A stretch of 64,000 nt of DNA from contig CANQED010000007.1 in NCBI GenBank assembly GCA_947594425.1, forward strand, positions 1 through 64,000. Reading direction: 5' to 3'. Each line of letters opens with the position of its first letter. The first letter of the stretch is position 1. Positions 53,925 to 63,051 of this stretch are shown in pieces. Both the position numbers and the translations under genes were made by a program. Below the pieces are notes generated by a model. It was not told the origin of the DNA and did not search any database. It worked only from the letters and a program-made list of their open reading frames with translations. The stretch is from an uncultured Ruminiclostridium sp. GTDB lineage: Bacteria; Bacillota; Clostridia; Oscillospirales; Ruminococcaceae.

Positions 53925-55166
53925 CTATTTAAGACCCGCCTGCTTGTCTATATTTGCCTGCAGTATACCGAATACGCTTGCCTCAAAAGTCCTGTCGGTG
54001 GTGCTCCTGCCGAACGTAACGGGGAAGAATATCGTGCCGCTAACGCTGTTTATCGTTACGAGCATACCGCGTATCTTGTGCGGGGTAGAGATTGTCAGGT
54101 GCTTTCTCTTGGTGCTGTCGTAAGGAAAGTACAGGGTCTTATTCTTCCTGTATATGCGCATTGACTTTACGCCCTCGTCATAATCCCATTGCTGCGGGGA
54201 AAGCAATACGTTCAGCAAAATCCCCACTATGAACAATATCAGAACGACAAATATGATGTAAAATATCATCAGGTATACCGAGCTTAACGCCACGGTCAGC
54301 ATTTCTACTATCCTATATACAATAAGAAATTCTCCCGCTGCCGCCGCCAAAATGACTAATGCGGATACAACAAACCGCCATATCGGTATCACAAAAAATT
54401 TGCCCTGCCTCCTACCGAAATCAAAGCCGAACCTGTTTGACGGGTCGACGTAGTATTCCTTTTCAAGCAGCCCTTTCTTGGGAAAGAGAAAGTCGCTCGG
54501 TATGTCGGGGTCGTAGTCTTGCGGCTTTTGCTCTTTTGGATAGCCGAAGCGCTCGTAATACTCTTTATCGTATATCGGCTCTTTTTGCACGGGGACAGGC
54601 TGCTGCTCGGGCTTTATTACTCCCGAGGCCTCGTCTATTTTTTGCTGTAAAATGCCGAAAGGAGTATTCTCAAAGGTCCTGTTGTGCTCGCCTCGGGGAA
54701 ATTTGAGGACAAAGAATACCTTATCTCTCGGAGTGGTGATTTTTGCGAGCATACCGTAATTTTTCCTTGACGTGCCTATCATTTTGCATGTTAGCTTTGT
54801 TTCGGGGGTGTAATAAAAATAATAGACGGTCTTTTTACGGTACAGCCGCATATATTTGTCGTCAACCTCATAATTCCATTTATTAGGAGAAAGAAAAATA
54901 TTAATCAGCCACAATGCTAAAAAGTTAGCGACTGCGAAAATTGCCGCAGTGCATAAAAATCCATACAAAAAGCCGGCGGGGTTGACCGAAAGAAGATTTA
55001 GCAGATTTAACAAAAGGTAAATGCTTATCCCCGCGTCGAGTATGATCACCGCCATTCCGCCAAAAAAGCGTATACCCGGCACCATAAAAACAACTTCCTG
55101 CTTTTTCCCGCCAAATTCAAATGTAAACCGTTCAGCAGGGTCGATATTGTAGGGCTTGTTGTTCAT
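53925..55166 (-). CDS. Membrane protein made of two tandem YcxB-like modules
   Basis: The 413-residue protein is an internal duplication. Each half has an N-terminal DPAERFTFEFGG / DPSNRFGFDFGR strand, two transmembrane helices, LSPNKWNYE / LSPQQWDYD, a KYMRLYRKK / KSMRIYRKN strand, and NRTFENTPFGILQQKID / DRTFEASVFGILQANID at the end. A Pro/Glu/Tyr-rich linker joins the halves (about residues 188-230). This points to two membrane-anchored PH-like domains in one chain. The function is unknown, and the position in the purine cluster is not explained by any known role. Confidence 0.65.
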   Translation of the reverse strand: MNNKPYNIDPAERFTFEFGGKKQEVVFMVPGIRFFGGMAVIILDAGISIYLLLNLLNLLSVNPAGFLYGFLCTAAIFAVANFLALWLINIFLSPNKWNYEVDDKYMRLYRKKTVYYFYYTPETKLTCKMIGTSRKNYGMLAKITTPRDKVFFVLKFPRGEHNRTFENTPFGILQQKIDEASGVIKPEQQPVPVQKEPIYDKEYYERFGYPKEQKPQDYDPDIPSDFLFPKKGLLEKEYYVDPSNRFGFDFGRRQGKFFVIPIWRFVVSALVILAAAAGEFLIVYRIVEMLTVALSSVYLMIFYIIFVVLILFIVGILLNVLLSPQQWDYDEGVKSMRIYRKNKTLYFPYDSTKRKHLTISTPHKIRGMLVTINSVSGTIFFPVTFGRSTTDRTFEASVFGILQANIDKQAGLK

Positions 55167-55195
55167 AATTTCTCCTTGCGAACGATTTTTTCGGC

Positions 55196-55765
55196 TTAAA
55201 TCACCTTAAACGTATCAAGGACCTTATTTACCTCGGGCATTATCTCCTCGTACACCGAGTCTAAATATGTTATATGGAAAATAAACGCCTGCGTTTCGGT
55301 CGCAACTATCTTTAGCGTAATGGTTATCCCGACCTTGTCCTCGGGCATTGTAAGCTTAAAATAATACGCGTCGTACTCGCCGACCTTATCCTCGCCCTCG
55401 TCGGATATCTCGTATACCTTAGAATACATCTCCTTTAATCCGTCCGCATAGTCGCTTAGCGCCATGTTAGGATTGTCCATACGCTGTATGGAAAGAAGCG
55501 TCGCGCCGTATTCGTCTTTTTCTCCGCCTATATAGCTGAACGCACAGTCCGAGCTGTCCTCGTTGTACCTCTCCCATTTTTCGTTGGCGCTTATCGTAAA
55601 ATGCTCGCTTACAAAATCGAGGGCGGTCAGGTCTAAGCTTTCTTCGGCTTTAGATACGGTCTGCTCGGAGGACTCGCTCGACAGGGAAATGCCGCCCTCG
55701 TCCGAACAGCCTGCCGCCAAAAGTGCGGCGGCAAGCACAAGCGCTGAAAACAGTAGCTTTTTCAT
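55196..55765 (-). CDS. Secreted lipoprotein of unknown function
   Basis: The 189-residue protein has a lipoprotein signal (LVLAAALLAAGC, lipid anchor Cys near residue 20), a Ser/Glu-rich linker and a C-terminal alpha/beta domain of about 140 residues (FTISANEKWERYN, LDSVYEEIMPEVNKVLDTF) that resembles small PsbP/LpqN-type lipoprotein domains. It follows purH by 15 bases and precedes the tandem YcxB-like gene by 29, so it is probably transcribed with the purine genes. Confidence 0.65.
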   Translation of the reverse strand: MKKLLFSALVLAAALLAAGCSDEGGISLSSESSEQTVSKAEESLDLTALDFVSEHFTISANEKWERYNEDSSDCAFSYIGGEKDEYGATLLSIQRMDNPNMALSDYADGLKEMYSKVYEISDEGEDKVGEYDAYYFKLTMPEDKVGITITLKIVATETQAFIFHITYLDSVYEEIMPEVNKVLDTFKVI

Positions 55766-55780
55766 TCGTAATTCCTCAAA

Positions 55781-56959
55781 TTAATGGTGGAACAGTCTTA
55801 GTCCGGTAAACGCCATCGCTATTCCGTACTTGTTGCAGGTCTCGATAACGTTGTCGTCGCGGATAGAGCCGCCCGGCTGAGCGATGTACTCTACGCCGCT
55901 TTTGTGCGCTCTTTCTATATTGTCGCCGAACGGGAAGAATGCGTCCGAGCCGAGCGATACGCCCTTCATGGTGTTTAGCCATTCACGTTTTTCCTCGCGT
56001 GTGAATACCTCGGGCTTTACTTTAAATATATTCTGCCATGCGCCGTCGGCAAGCACGTCCATATAGTCCTCGCCTATATACAGGTCGATAGCGTTGTCGC
56101 GGTCGGCGCGCTTTATGCTGTCGATAAATTGCAGTTCTATTACCTTGGGGCACTGCCTTAGATACCAGTTGTCCGCCTTTGTACCTGCGAGCCTTGTGCA
56201 GTGTATTCTTGACTGCTGACCCGCGCCGATACCTATAGCCTGACCGCCGCAGGCGTATGCCACGGAGTTAGACTGCGTGTATTTCAGCGTGATAAGCGAT
56301 ATCAGCAGGTCGTTTTTGGCATTGTCGGGGATATTTTTATTTTCGGTAACGACATTTGCGAGCATATCGTTATCGATAACGACCGAGTTGCGCCCCTGCT
56401 CAAAGGTTATTCCGAATACCTGCTTATGCTCAATAGGCTCGGGGACATAATCGGGGTCTATCTTGATTATATTATATGTGCCTTTTCTCTTAGACTTGAG
56501 TATCTCGAGCGCCTCGGGCTCATAGCCGGGGGCGATAACGCCGTCGGACACCTCGCGCTGTATCATTTTTGCGGTGGAAGTATCGCACACGTCCGAAAGC
56601 GAGATAAAGTCACCGTAGCTCGACATTCTGTCCGCTCCTCTTGCTCTCGCATAAGCCGAGGCAAGCGGCGAAAGCTCGCCGAGGTCGTCCACCCAATATA
56701 TCTTTTTAAGCGTGTCGCTAAGCGGCAGCCCTATCGCCGCGCCCGCGGGCGAAACGTGCTTAAAGGACGTCGCGGCGGGCATACCCGTTGCGGCTTTAAG
56801 TTCCTTTACAAGCTGCCAGCCGTTAAAGGCGTCCATAAAATTGATGTATCCCGGCCTGCCGTTAAGTACCTCGATAGGCAGATCGGTATTGTTCTCCATA
56901 AAGATCCTTGACGGCTTTTGATTGGGATTGCAGCCGTATTTAAGCTCTAATTCGTTCAT
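55781..56959 (-). CDS. purH: AICAR transformylase (PurH without the IMP cyclohydrolase domain)
   Basis: The 392-residue protein matches only the formyltransferase half of PurH, which transfers a formyl group from 10-formyl-THF to AICAR. The catalytic Lys-His pair is in ATSFKHVSPAGAAIG near residue 66, and GSIRDDNVIETCNKYGIAM ends the chain. Full PurH has about 510 residues with an N-terminal MGS-fold cyclohydrolase, which is absent here. The frame opens 30 bases earlier, but AAAGGT precedes the ATG at 56959. The neighbouring purO supplies the missing step. Confidence 0.92.
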   Translation of the reverse strand: MNELELKYGCNPNQKPSRIFMENNTDLPIEVLNGRPGYINFMDAFNGWQLVKELKAATGMPAATSFKHVSPAGAAIGLPLSDTLKKIYWVDDLGELSPLASAYARARGADRMSSYGDFISLSDVCDTSTAKMIQREVSDGVIAPGYEPEALEILKSKRKGTYNIIKIDPDYVPEPIEHKQVFGITFEQGRNSVVIDNDMLANVVTENKNIPDNAKNDLLISLITLKYTQSNSVAYACGGQAIGIGAGQQSRIHCTRLAGTKADNWYLRQCPKVIELQFIDSIKRADRDNAIDLYIGEDYMDVLADGAWQNIFKVKPEVFTREEKREWLNTMKGVSLGSDAFFPFGDNIERAHKSGVEYIAQPGGSIRDDNVIETCNKYGIAMAFTGLRLFHH

Positions 56960-56988
56960 AATATTACCTTTCTCGGAACATTCCGACA

Positions 56989-57705
56989 TTATTTATTTTT
57001 ATTTACAATTCGGCTTTCGTACTCGCCCGTCGCTATATCTATATATCGGGTGAAAAGCGACACCTTGTTGTCCTTATTAAGATTATCCCACACAAGCTGA
57101 GTAAATTCGTCTATATCCATATCGGGAATTTCGATGGTCTTAGGCTCGCCCTCAAAGCTCGGCAGGGGGTTGCCCGCCGCTTTATAGGTATGGATAAACT
57201 TGCCTCTGCCCGCAATGGGGTCGTTATACGCAAAGGTGTACCGCTGGCAGGAAGAGCCGTCGCCGTCCGCGCTCTTGATAATGGACATAGCATAATTCAT
57301 AGCGCCGTTTTCAAGGTGGATAATACCCGATATCCTCGGGGTATAATTCGGCGCGTCGTCCTCAAACTCGCGCGTCCTCAGCGACTGCTCAAAGGTCATC
57401 TGCCTGTCCATACCCTCGTAGATAGTGTCGGTCTGGTCGCCGTTGGTGACTATCGTCTTATTGCCAAGCACTCTCACGGGCGCGTAAATTATCAGGTGCG
57501 GATCGGTCATTTTCGACTCGTCAAACGCCTGAGTGCGTATTCCGCTTCCGTCCTCGACAAATACGCGGTTGCGGCTGTTTTCGCTCCTGCCCATAATGAA
57601 GTAGGCGATAACCGCTTTTTTGGCGTCGGGGCATTTACCTATTAGAATGCCTCTGCCGTGGTAGGGCATACTTCTGAGTTCTTCCTCGATAGTTTTTCTT
57701 ATCAT
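56989..57705 (-). CDS. purO: PurO-type IMP cyclohydrolase
   Basis: The 238-residue protein matches the archaeal-type IMP cyclohydrolase family, an NTN-hydrolase fold unrelated to PurH, which closes the ring of FAICAR to give IMP. Recognisable stretches are PYHGRGILIGKCPD, AYFIMGRSENSRNRVF and NYTPRISGIIHLENG. It lies 29 bases ahead of the AICARFT gene, so the two final steps are encoded as separate proteins. This family is mostly known from archaea and some Clostridia. Confidence 0.88.
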   Translation of the reverse strand: MIRKTIEEELRSMPYHGRGILIGKCPDAKKAVIAYFIMGRSENSRNRVFVEDGSGIRTQAFDESKMTDPHLIIYAPVRVLGNKTIVTNGDQTDTIYEGMDRQMTFEQSLRTREFEDDAPNYTPRISGIIHLENGAMNYAMSIIKSADGDGSSCQRYTFAYNDPIAGRGKFIHTYKAAGNPLPSFEGEPKTIEIPDMDIDEFTQLVWDNLNKDNKVSLFTRYIDIATGEYESRIVNKNK

Positions 57706-57716
57706 AGCAATTCCTC

Positions 57717-58454
57717 CTAAAATTTTCCTAAGTAACAGACTGTATACTGCGGCATTTGAACAATGCCGTTCTTACTGAATTTGTGAAACGCATTTCTTAG
57801 TTCAAAAACAAAATTTTCATAATCGGGGTGGTCGCTTTTTATCGAATATGAATGAGAAAGTGAGAAACCGATAAATCCATCCTCGTCCATATCCATCGGG
57901 TTGTCCCACTGACAGAATTCCATTTTGGAAAAATACACATCTCGCAGAAATTTGCTGTTGTCGGTTTCTTTTGACGCTGATATTTTTGTGCTGTTGCTCA
58001 TACCGCAGTATTTCTCAAATATCCTGTCACGTTCACTTCTGAAGTTGCTTTTTCCGTGAACGTTCCAAATGATGGCAAGCTGTCCGTTTTCTGTCAGTAT
58101 CCTTTTACATTCTTCCTTGAATTTGTCTCTGTCAAACCAGTGAAACGCCTGCGCCGTCGTGACAAGAGAGACGGAATTATCGGGCAGTCCTGTGCTTTCT
58201 GCCGAGGCCATAATATGCGTTATGTCGGGCGTAGAGCCTTTCAGCTTTTCATACATATCGGGATTAGGCTCTACCGCGATAATATTCCACGGCTTTGCCA
58301 TAAGGCATTTTGTAAATTTGCCCGTACCCGCTCCTATATCGGCTACCGTATCTGCGTGGGTTTTGTCATACAGCAGGTCTACTATCTCGGCGGGGTAGGA
58401 GGGGCGGTATTTAGCGTAATTGTCAGCCTTGCCGCTGAATTTATCCTCATTCAT
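57717..58454 (-). CDS. Class I SAM-dependent methyltransferase
   Basis: The 245-residue protein has the SAM-binding motif VADIGAGTGKFTKCL (about residues 37-51), VTTAQAFHWFDRDKF and a Methyltransf_11-like core. The substrate is unknown. It overlaps purN by eight bases and precedes purO by 11, so it is embedded in the purine cluster. Methyltransferases of this group are common and do not belong to any known purine step. Its base composition looks somewhat richer in A+T than its neighbours. Confidence 0.8.
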   Translation of the reverse strand: MNEDKFSGKADNYAKYRPSYPAEIVDLLYDKTHADTVADIGAGTGKFTKCLMAKPWNIIAVEPNPDMYEKLKGSTPDITHIMASAESTGLPDNSVSLVTTAQAFHWFDRDKFKEECKRILTENGQLAIIWNVHGKSNFRSERDRIFEKYCGMSNSTKISASKETDNSKFLRDVYFSKMEFCQWDNPMDMDEDGFIGFSLSHSYSIKSDHPDYENFVFELRNAFHKFSKNGIVQMPQYTVCYLGKF

Positions 58455-59079
58455 CTTTAACTGTCGCTATCCCGTTATTTACGCTGACCCTATCCTCGCA
58501 GAGCAGTCTTACCGCCTCGGGCAGTATCTTCCACTCCGCCTGCTCCATTATGCGCTTTTGCAGGGTCTCGGGGGTATCCGAGTTTTTGACCTCGACCGCT
58601 TTTTGAAGTATTATCGGTCCGCCGTCGCATTCTTCGGTGACAAAATGCACGGTAGCGCCGCTTAGCTTAACTCCGCGCTTTAACGCCTCCTCGTGGACGT
58701 GCAGCCCGTAATAGCCCTTTCCGCAAAACGACGGGATAAGCGCGGGGTGTACGTTTATCATCTTGTAGGGAAATGCGTCGGTTATCTGCTTATCGAGTAT
58801 GGTCATAAAGCCCGCGTATACCACTATATCCGCCTTTTCTTCAATCAGCGCGTCGGTGACCGCCCTTGTGTATGCGGCCGCGTCGGGATAGTCCTTGCGG
58901 GGTATCACCTTTGACGGTATGCCCGCCGTCTCGGCGCGCGTCAGAGCGTAAGCGCCGTCCTTTGACGAGATAACGAGCGTAATTTTGCCTTTATCGGAGA
59001 AAAGTCCGTTTTTCTCGGCGTCTATCAGCGCCTGAAGATTAGTCCCTCCTCCGGAAACAAGTACAGCTATCCTTTTCAT
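58447..59079 (-). CDS. purN: Phosphoribosylglycinamide formyltransferase PurN
   Basis: The 210-residue enzyme formylates GAR using 10-formyl-THF. It starts RIAVLVSGGGTNLQALID, and the catalytic NVHPALIPSF (Asn-x-His) and SGATVHFVTEECDGGPII stretches (with the conserved Asp) are present. It overlaps purM by one base and the downstream methyltransferase by eight, so translation is coupled. Confidence 0.95.
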   Translation of the reverse strand: MKRIAVLVSGGGTNLQALIDAEKNGLFSDKGKITLVISSKDGAYALTRAETAGIPSKVIPRKDYPDAAAYTRAVTDALIEEKADIVVYAGFMTILDKQITDAFPYKMINVHPALIPSFCGKGYYGLHVHEEALKRGVKLSGATVHFVTEECDGGPIILQKAVEVKNSDTPETLQKRIMEQAEWKILPEAVRLLCEDRVSVNNGIATVKDE

Positions 59080-60116
59080 TATACTATCACTATGCCCTCG
59101 TCGCCGCTTATTATCTCGCCTATGCAGTACGCCTCGACGCCCTCGCCGCGCAGCAGCTCTACCGCTCTGTCCGCGTCGTCCTTGTCGACCGTCAGCGTCA
59201 TACCTATACCCATATTAAAGGTGTTGTACATATCGTGCTCGCTTATATCTCCGGTTTGCTGCATCAGTTTAAAGATATACGGCACCTCATAGCTGTCCTT
59301 AGCTATCCTTGCGGTTAGCCCGTCGGGGATAGAGCGCGGTATATTCTCGTAAAAGCCGCCGCCCGTGATATGGGATATGCCCTTTACGGTAAGCGTGTCG
59401 AGCAGCTTAAGCACGGGCTTGACATATATCTTTGTCGGCTCGAGCAGGGTCTGACCCAGCGTCCTGCCGTCGGGGAGAGCCTTAGACAGCGCGTCGGCGG
59501 AGGTTATGTCGAATATCTTCCTTACAAGCGAGAAGCCGTTAGAATGTACTCCGCTCGACTGCAGCCCTATCACTATATCTCCCGACTTTATCTTGCTGTT
59601 GTCGATTATTTTTTCTTTATCGACAATTCCCGTGCAGTAGCCCGCGAGGTCGTATTCGTCCTCGGGCATAAGTCCGGGGTGCTCGGCGGTCTCTCCGCCT
59701 ATCAGCGCGCAGCCCGCCTGAACGCAGCCCTCGGCTACGCCCTTAACTATCGCCGCTATCTTTTCGGGGATATTCTTTCCGCAGGCGATATAGTCAAGGA
59801 AGAATAGCGGCTTTGCTCCGCAGCAGATAATATCGTTTACGCACATCGCCACCGCGTCGATACCTATAGTGTCGTGCTTGTCGAGCAAAAACGCAAGCTT
59901 TATCTTAGTGCCTACGCCGTCGGTGCCCGATACCAGCACGGGATTTTTCATACCGGTAAGGTCGGGCTCAAATAGTCCGCCGAACCCGCCTATTCCCGAT
60001 ATAGCGCCCTTTATCTGCGTGCGCTTTACGTCCTCGCTCATCAGCTTTACGCTCTCATAGCCTGCGGTAACGTCAACGCCCGCCGCCTTATAGCTGTCGG
60101 AAAAGCTGTTCTTCAT
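59079..60116 (-). CDS. purM: Phosphoribosylformylglycinamidine cyclo-ligase PurM
   Basis: The 345-residue AIR synthetase shows [15 protein letters not shown], the metal site [40 protein letters not shown] and [12 protein letters not shown]. It closes the imidazole ring of AIR with ATP. It lies 71 bases after purF, and that gap holds two hairpins. No purL or purQ is present in the window. Confidence 0.96.
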   Translation of the reverse strand: MKNSFSDSYKAAGVDVTAGYESVKLMSEDVKRTQIKGAISGIGGFGGLFEPDLTGMKNPVLVSGTDGVGTKIKLAFLLDKHDTIGIDAVAMCVNDIICCGAKPLFFLDYIACGKNIPEKIAAIVKGVAEGCVQAGCALIGGETAEHPGLMPEDEYDLAGYCTGIVDKEKIIDNSKIKSGDIVIGLQSSGVHSNGFSLVRKIFDITSADALSKALPDGRTLGQTLLEPTKIYVKPVLKLLDTLTVKGISHITGGGFYENIPRSIPDGLTARIAKDSYEVPYIFKLMQQTGDISEHDMYNTFNMGIGMTLTVDKDDADRAVELLRGEGVEAYCIGEIISGDEGIVIV

Positions 60117-60135
60117 ATTATGTTTCTCCGTTTCT

Positions 60136-60187
60136 GCCGCGTATATTTGTCTGCGCGACCCACGCGGCGGATAAGGTCACGCTTATC
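60136..60187 (-). other. Two hairpins in the purF-purM intergenic gap
   Basis: Read on the minus strand directly after the purF stop: GATAAG pairs with CTTATC (60187-60170), then GCCGCGT pairs with ACGCGGC (60168-60136), with loops of six and 19 bases. Neither has a T-tract. They may protect or process the polycistronic mRNA, but this is speculation. Confidence 0.35.
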
Positions 60188-61609
60188 TTATTCGACCAGC
60201 TTTTGCTCAAATTTATCCTTAGGCATTTCGTCGGGTACGTCTATCGGGTATTCTCCCGTAAAGCACCCGCGGCAAAAGCCCGTATCTGCGTCCTCGGCTA
60301 TCCTTATGACATTTTCGGTGCTTAAGTATCCGAGAGTGTCCGCGCCGATATGCTTTGTTATCTCGGGTATCGACATTTGACAGGCTATCAGCTTGTCCTT
60401 GCTGTCGATATCCGTGCCGAAATAGCACGGGCTGATAAACGGGGGAGAGGATATGCGCATATGCACCTCTTTTGCTCCCGCGCTGCGGATAAGATCGACT
60501 ATCCTGCCGCTCGTCGTGCCTCTTACAATGCTGTCGTCGACAAGCACCACGCGCTTGCCCTCGACAACCTTTTTGATAACGTTCAGCTTTATTCTCACCG
60601 AGTCCTCGCGCATACCCTGCACGGGCTGTATAAACGTCCTGCCGACATAGCGGTTTTTGATAAACCCTACGCCGTAGGGGATACCCGACTCGAGCGAATA
60701 CCCGAGCGCCGCGTCAAGCCCGCTGTCGGGCACGCCTATTACGATATCCGCGTCTACAGGGTGCTCTTTAGCGAGAAATTTGCCCGCGCGTATCCTTGCG
60801 TTATGTACCGAGCAGCCGCCGATAACGCTGTCGGGGCGCGCAAAATACACAAACTCAAATACGCACAAAGTGCCTTTCTTTTTGCAATTAGTCTTTATCG
60901 AGGTCAGCCCCTCGTCGTTTATCACCACTATCTCTCCGGGGAGAACGTCGCGCAGATACTCCGCTCCTACGCTGTCGAGCGCGCAGCTTTCGCTTGCGAC
61001 TACATATCCTCCGTCGGGGAGCGTCCCTATGCACAGCGGCCTAAAGCCGTCGGGGTCGCGCGCCGCTATCAGCTTTTTAGCGGACATTATTACCAGCGAA
61101 TAAGCGCCGCGTATCTTGCTCATCGCCTTTTCGAGCGCCTCTTGGATAGATCCGCTCGTAAGCCGCGCCTCGGTTATCGCATAGGATATTACCTCGGTGT
61201 CGCTCGTCGAGTGGAATATTGCCCCTCTAAGCTCGTATTCGCGCCGTACGTCCAGCGCGTTTATAAGATTGCCGTTATGCGCAATAGCCATTGGTCCTTT
61301 GATATGCCGTACAACTATCGGCTGGATATTTGCCGCGGTAAGATTGCCCGTGGTGGAATATCTGCAATGGCCTATAGCTATCTTTCCTTTCGGCAGGGAA
61401 GAGAGGTTCTCGTTGTTAAATACCTCGTTTACAAGCCCTAACCCCTTGTGATAGCTGAAAACGCCGCAGTCATTTACAACTATGCCGCAGCTTTCCTGAC
61501 CTCGGTGCTGTAAAGCATACAGCCCGTAAAAAACCGAGTGTGCGACGTTGGCGGGCGTCCTGCTGTAGATGCCGAAAACGCCGCATTCCTCGTGGATGCC
61601 GTTGAACAT
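60188..61609 (-). CDS. purF: Amidophosphoribosyltransferase PurF
   Basis: The 473-residue enzyme makes phosphoribosylamine from PRPP and glutamine, the committed purine step. Cys9 (EECGVFG), after an eight-residue propeptide, is the glutaminase nucleophile, with HRGQES, GHCRYST and STSDTE completing that site. The PRPP motif is VVLVDDSIVRGTT, and GFCRGCF near the end supplies iron-sulfur cluster cysteines of the Bacillus-type enzyme. The frame is open up to 61726, but the motif order fixes the ATG at 61609, two bases after the stop of its paralogue. Confidence 0.95.
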   Translation of the reverse strand: MFNGIHEECGVFGIYSRTPANVAHSVFYGLYALQHRGQESCGIVVNDCGVFSYHKGLGLVNEVFNNENLSSLPKGKIAIGHCRYSTTGNLTAANIQPIVVRHIKGPMAIAHNGNLINALDVRREYELRGAIFHSTSDTEVISYAITEARLTSGSIQEALEKAMSKIRGAYSLVIMSAKKLIAARDPDGFRPLCIGTLPDGGYVVASESCALDSVGAEYLRDVLPGEIVVINDEGLTSIKTNCKKKGTLCVFEFVYFARPDSVIGGCSVHNARIRAGKFLAKEHPVDADIVIGVPDSGLDAALGYSLESGIPYGVGFIKNRYVGRTFIQPVQGMREDSVRIKLNVIKKVVEGKRVVLVDDSIVRGTTSGRIVDLIRSAGAKEVHMRISSPPFISPCYFGTDIDSKDKLIACQMSIPEITKHIGADTLGYLSTENVIRIAEDADTGFCRGCFTGEYPIDVPDEMPKDKFEQKLVE

Positions 61610-61611
61610 TT

Positions 61612-63033
61612 TTAGCCCTTTCCGTTCCAGCAATAGCTGCACAGCTTGCAGGCGGGAAGTCCTACCGCCTTTACCGTGCCGCCGAGCGACTGATATTCGA
61701 GAGAGGTGAGCTTGAGCCTGCGGCATATCTCTGCCCTCAGCTTTTTGCCCCGCTCGGTTGAAGTATCGCTGTACTCCTCAATATAGTTTATTCCCTGCGC
61801 ACCCTCAAAATCATTTATTATATTTCTCGCTATCAGATCAAGCTCCGATGTGCTTCTTGAAAAGTTAAGATATTTGCAGCCGTACATTATCGGCGGGCAG
61901 GCAGAGCGCATATGCACTTCCTTTGCGCCGTTGGCATACAGAAATTCTACCGTCTCTCTCATCTGCGTGCCGCGTACTATGCTGTCGTCTACAAACAGCA
62001 GCTTTTTGCCCTCGATAAGCTCATGCACGGGTATCAGCTTCATCTTAGCTACCTTGTTGCGCATAGCCTGACTTTGCGGCATAAAGCTTCTGGGCCATGT
62101 GGGAGTGTACTTTATGAACGGTCTTGCGAACGGTATCCCGCTGCGGTTGGCGTAGCCTATCGCGTGCGCCGTCCCCGAGTCGGGAACGCCGCAAATATAA
62201 TCCGCGTCGGGAAGTGTGCCGTTGTCTATATCCGCCTGCGCCATTATCTGACCGTTCCTGTAGCGCATGGTCTCTACCGTTACTCCCTCATAGACAGAAT
62301 TAGGATAGCCGTAGTACGTCCACAAAAACGTACATATCTTCATATCCTCCCGCCCGGGGCTTAGCTGCTCGACCCCGTCGGCGGTAATCTTTACTATCTC
62401 GGCGGGGGCAAGCTCTCTCAGCGTCTTGTACCCGAGCTTTTGAAAAGCGAAAGACTCAAACGACAGGCAGTACCCGTCCTCGCGCTTTCCTAAAATAATA
62501 GGCAGTCTGCCCATTTTGTCCCTTGCCGCGATAATTCCGTCCTTGGTAAGTATCAGCAGCGACATAGAGCCATCGACCTTATCCTGCGCATAGCGTATAC
62601 CGTCCACAAAAGAATTCTTCTGTGATATAAGCGCGCCGATAAGAGCGCTGGAATTTATCTTTCCGCTGCTCATAGCCTCAAAGCTTGCCTGATATGTATT
62701 GGTGATCTCGTGCTTTAGCTGCTCGGCGTTATTTATTATCCCGACATTGCATACCGCGTATGTGCCGAGCTTAGAGCTTAGCAGTATAGGCTGCGGGTCG
62801 GTGTCGCTTATACAGCCTATGCACAGCTTTCCCTCCATATCTTCAACGTCTTTTTCAAACTTAGTGCGAAACGGTGAGTTTTCTATGCTGTGTATGCTGC
62901 GCTGAAATCCCTTTTCCTCGGAATAAGAGGTAAGCCCTCCGCGCTTTGTGCCGAGGTGCGAGTGGTAGTCTGTGCCGAAAAACACGTCGCTTACGCAGTC
63001 ATTATGACCGGCAGCTCCGAAAAATCCGCCCAT
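61612..63033 (-). CDS. PurF paralogue lacking the glutaminase nucleophile
   Basis: The 473-residue protein has the two-domain layout of PurF, but the N-terminal Cys is replaced by Gly (MGGFFG in place of CGVFG) and the other glutaminase residues are also altered: GTKRGG for HRGQES, LCIGCISDT for IGHCRYST, SSGKINSS for STSDTE. The phosphoribosyltransferase half keeps GVPDSG and LLFVDDSIVRGTQ, and cysteines at the Fe-S positions (KICTFLW, MYGCKYL, CKLCSYC). It is therefore probably unable to use glutamine. It may use ammonia, bind PRPP as a regulator, or partner the true PurF. It lies between purC and purF, two bases before purF. Confidence 0.8.
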   Translation of the reverse strand: MGGFFGAAGHNDCVSDVFFGTDYHSHLGTKRGGLTSYSEEKGFQRSIHSIENSPFRTKFEKDVEDMEGKLCIGCISDTDPQPILLSSKLGTYAVCNVGIINNAEQLKHEITNTYQASFEAMSSGKINSSALIGALISQKNSFVDGIRYAQDKVDGSMSLLILTKDGIIAARDKMGRLPIILGKREDGYCLSFESFAFQKLGYKTLRELAPAEIVKITADGVEQLSPGREDMKICTFLWTYYGYPNSVYEGVTVETMRYRNGQIMAQADIDNGTLPDADYICGVPDSGTAHAIGYANRSGIPFARPFIKYTPTWPRSFMPQSQAMRNKVAKMKLIPVHELIEGKKLLFVDDSIVRGTQMRETVEFLYANGAKEVHMRSACPPIMYGCKYLNFSRSTSELDLIARNIINDFEGAQGINYIEEYSDTSTERGKKLRAEICRRLKLTSLEYQSLGGTVKAVGLPACKLCSYCWNGKG

Positions 63034-63051
63034 TTTACTCCGCCTTTCACT

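Noticed and set aside
60350-61441. A 363-codon plus-strand open frame opposite purF
   Set aside because: Its translation is Arg/Tyr/His-rich with no domain, and the opposite strand is an intact purF with all active-site motifs.
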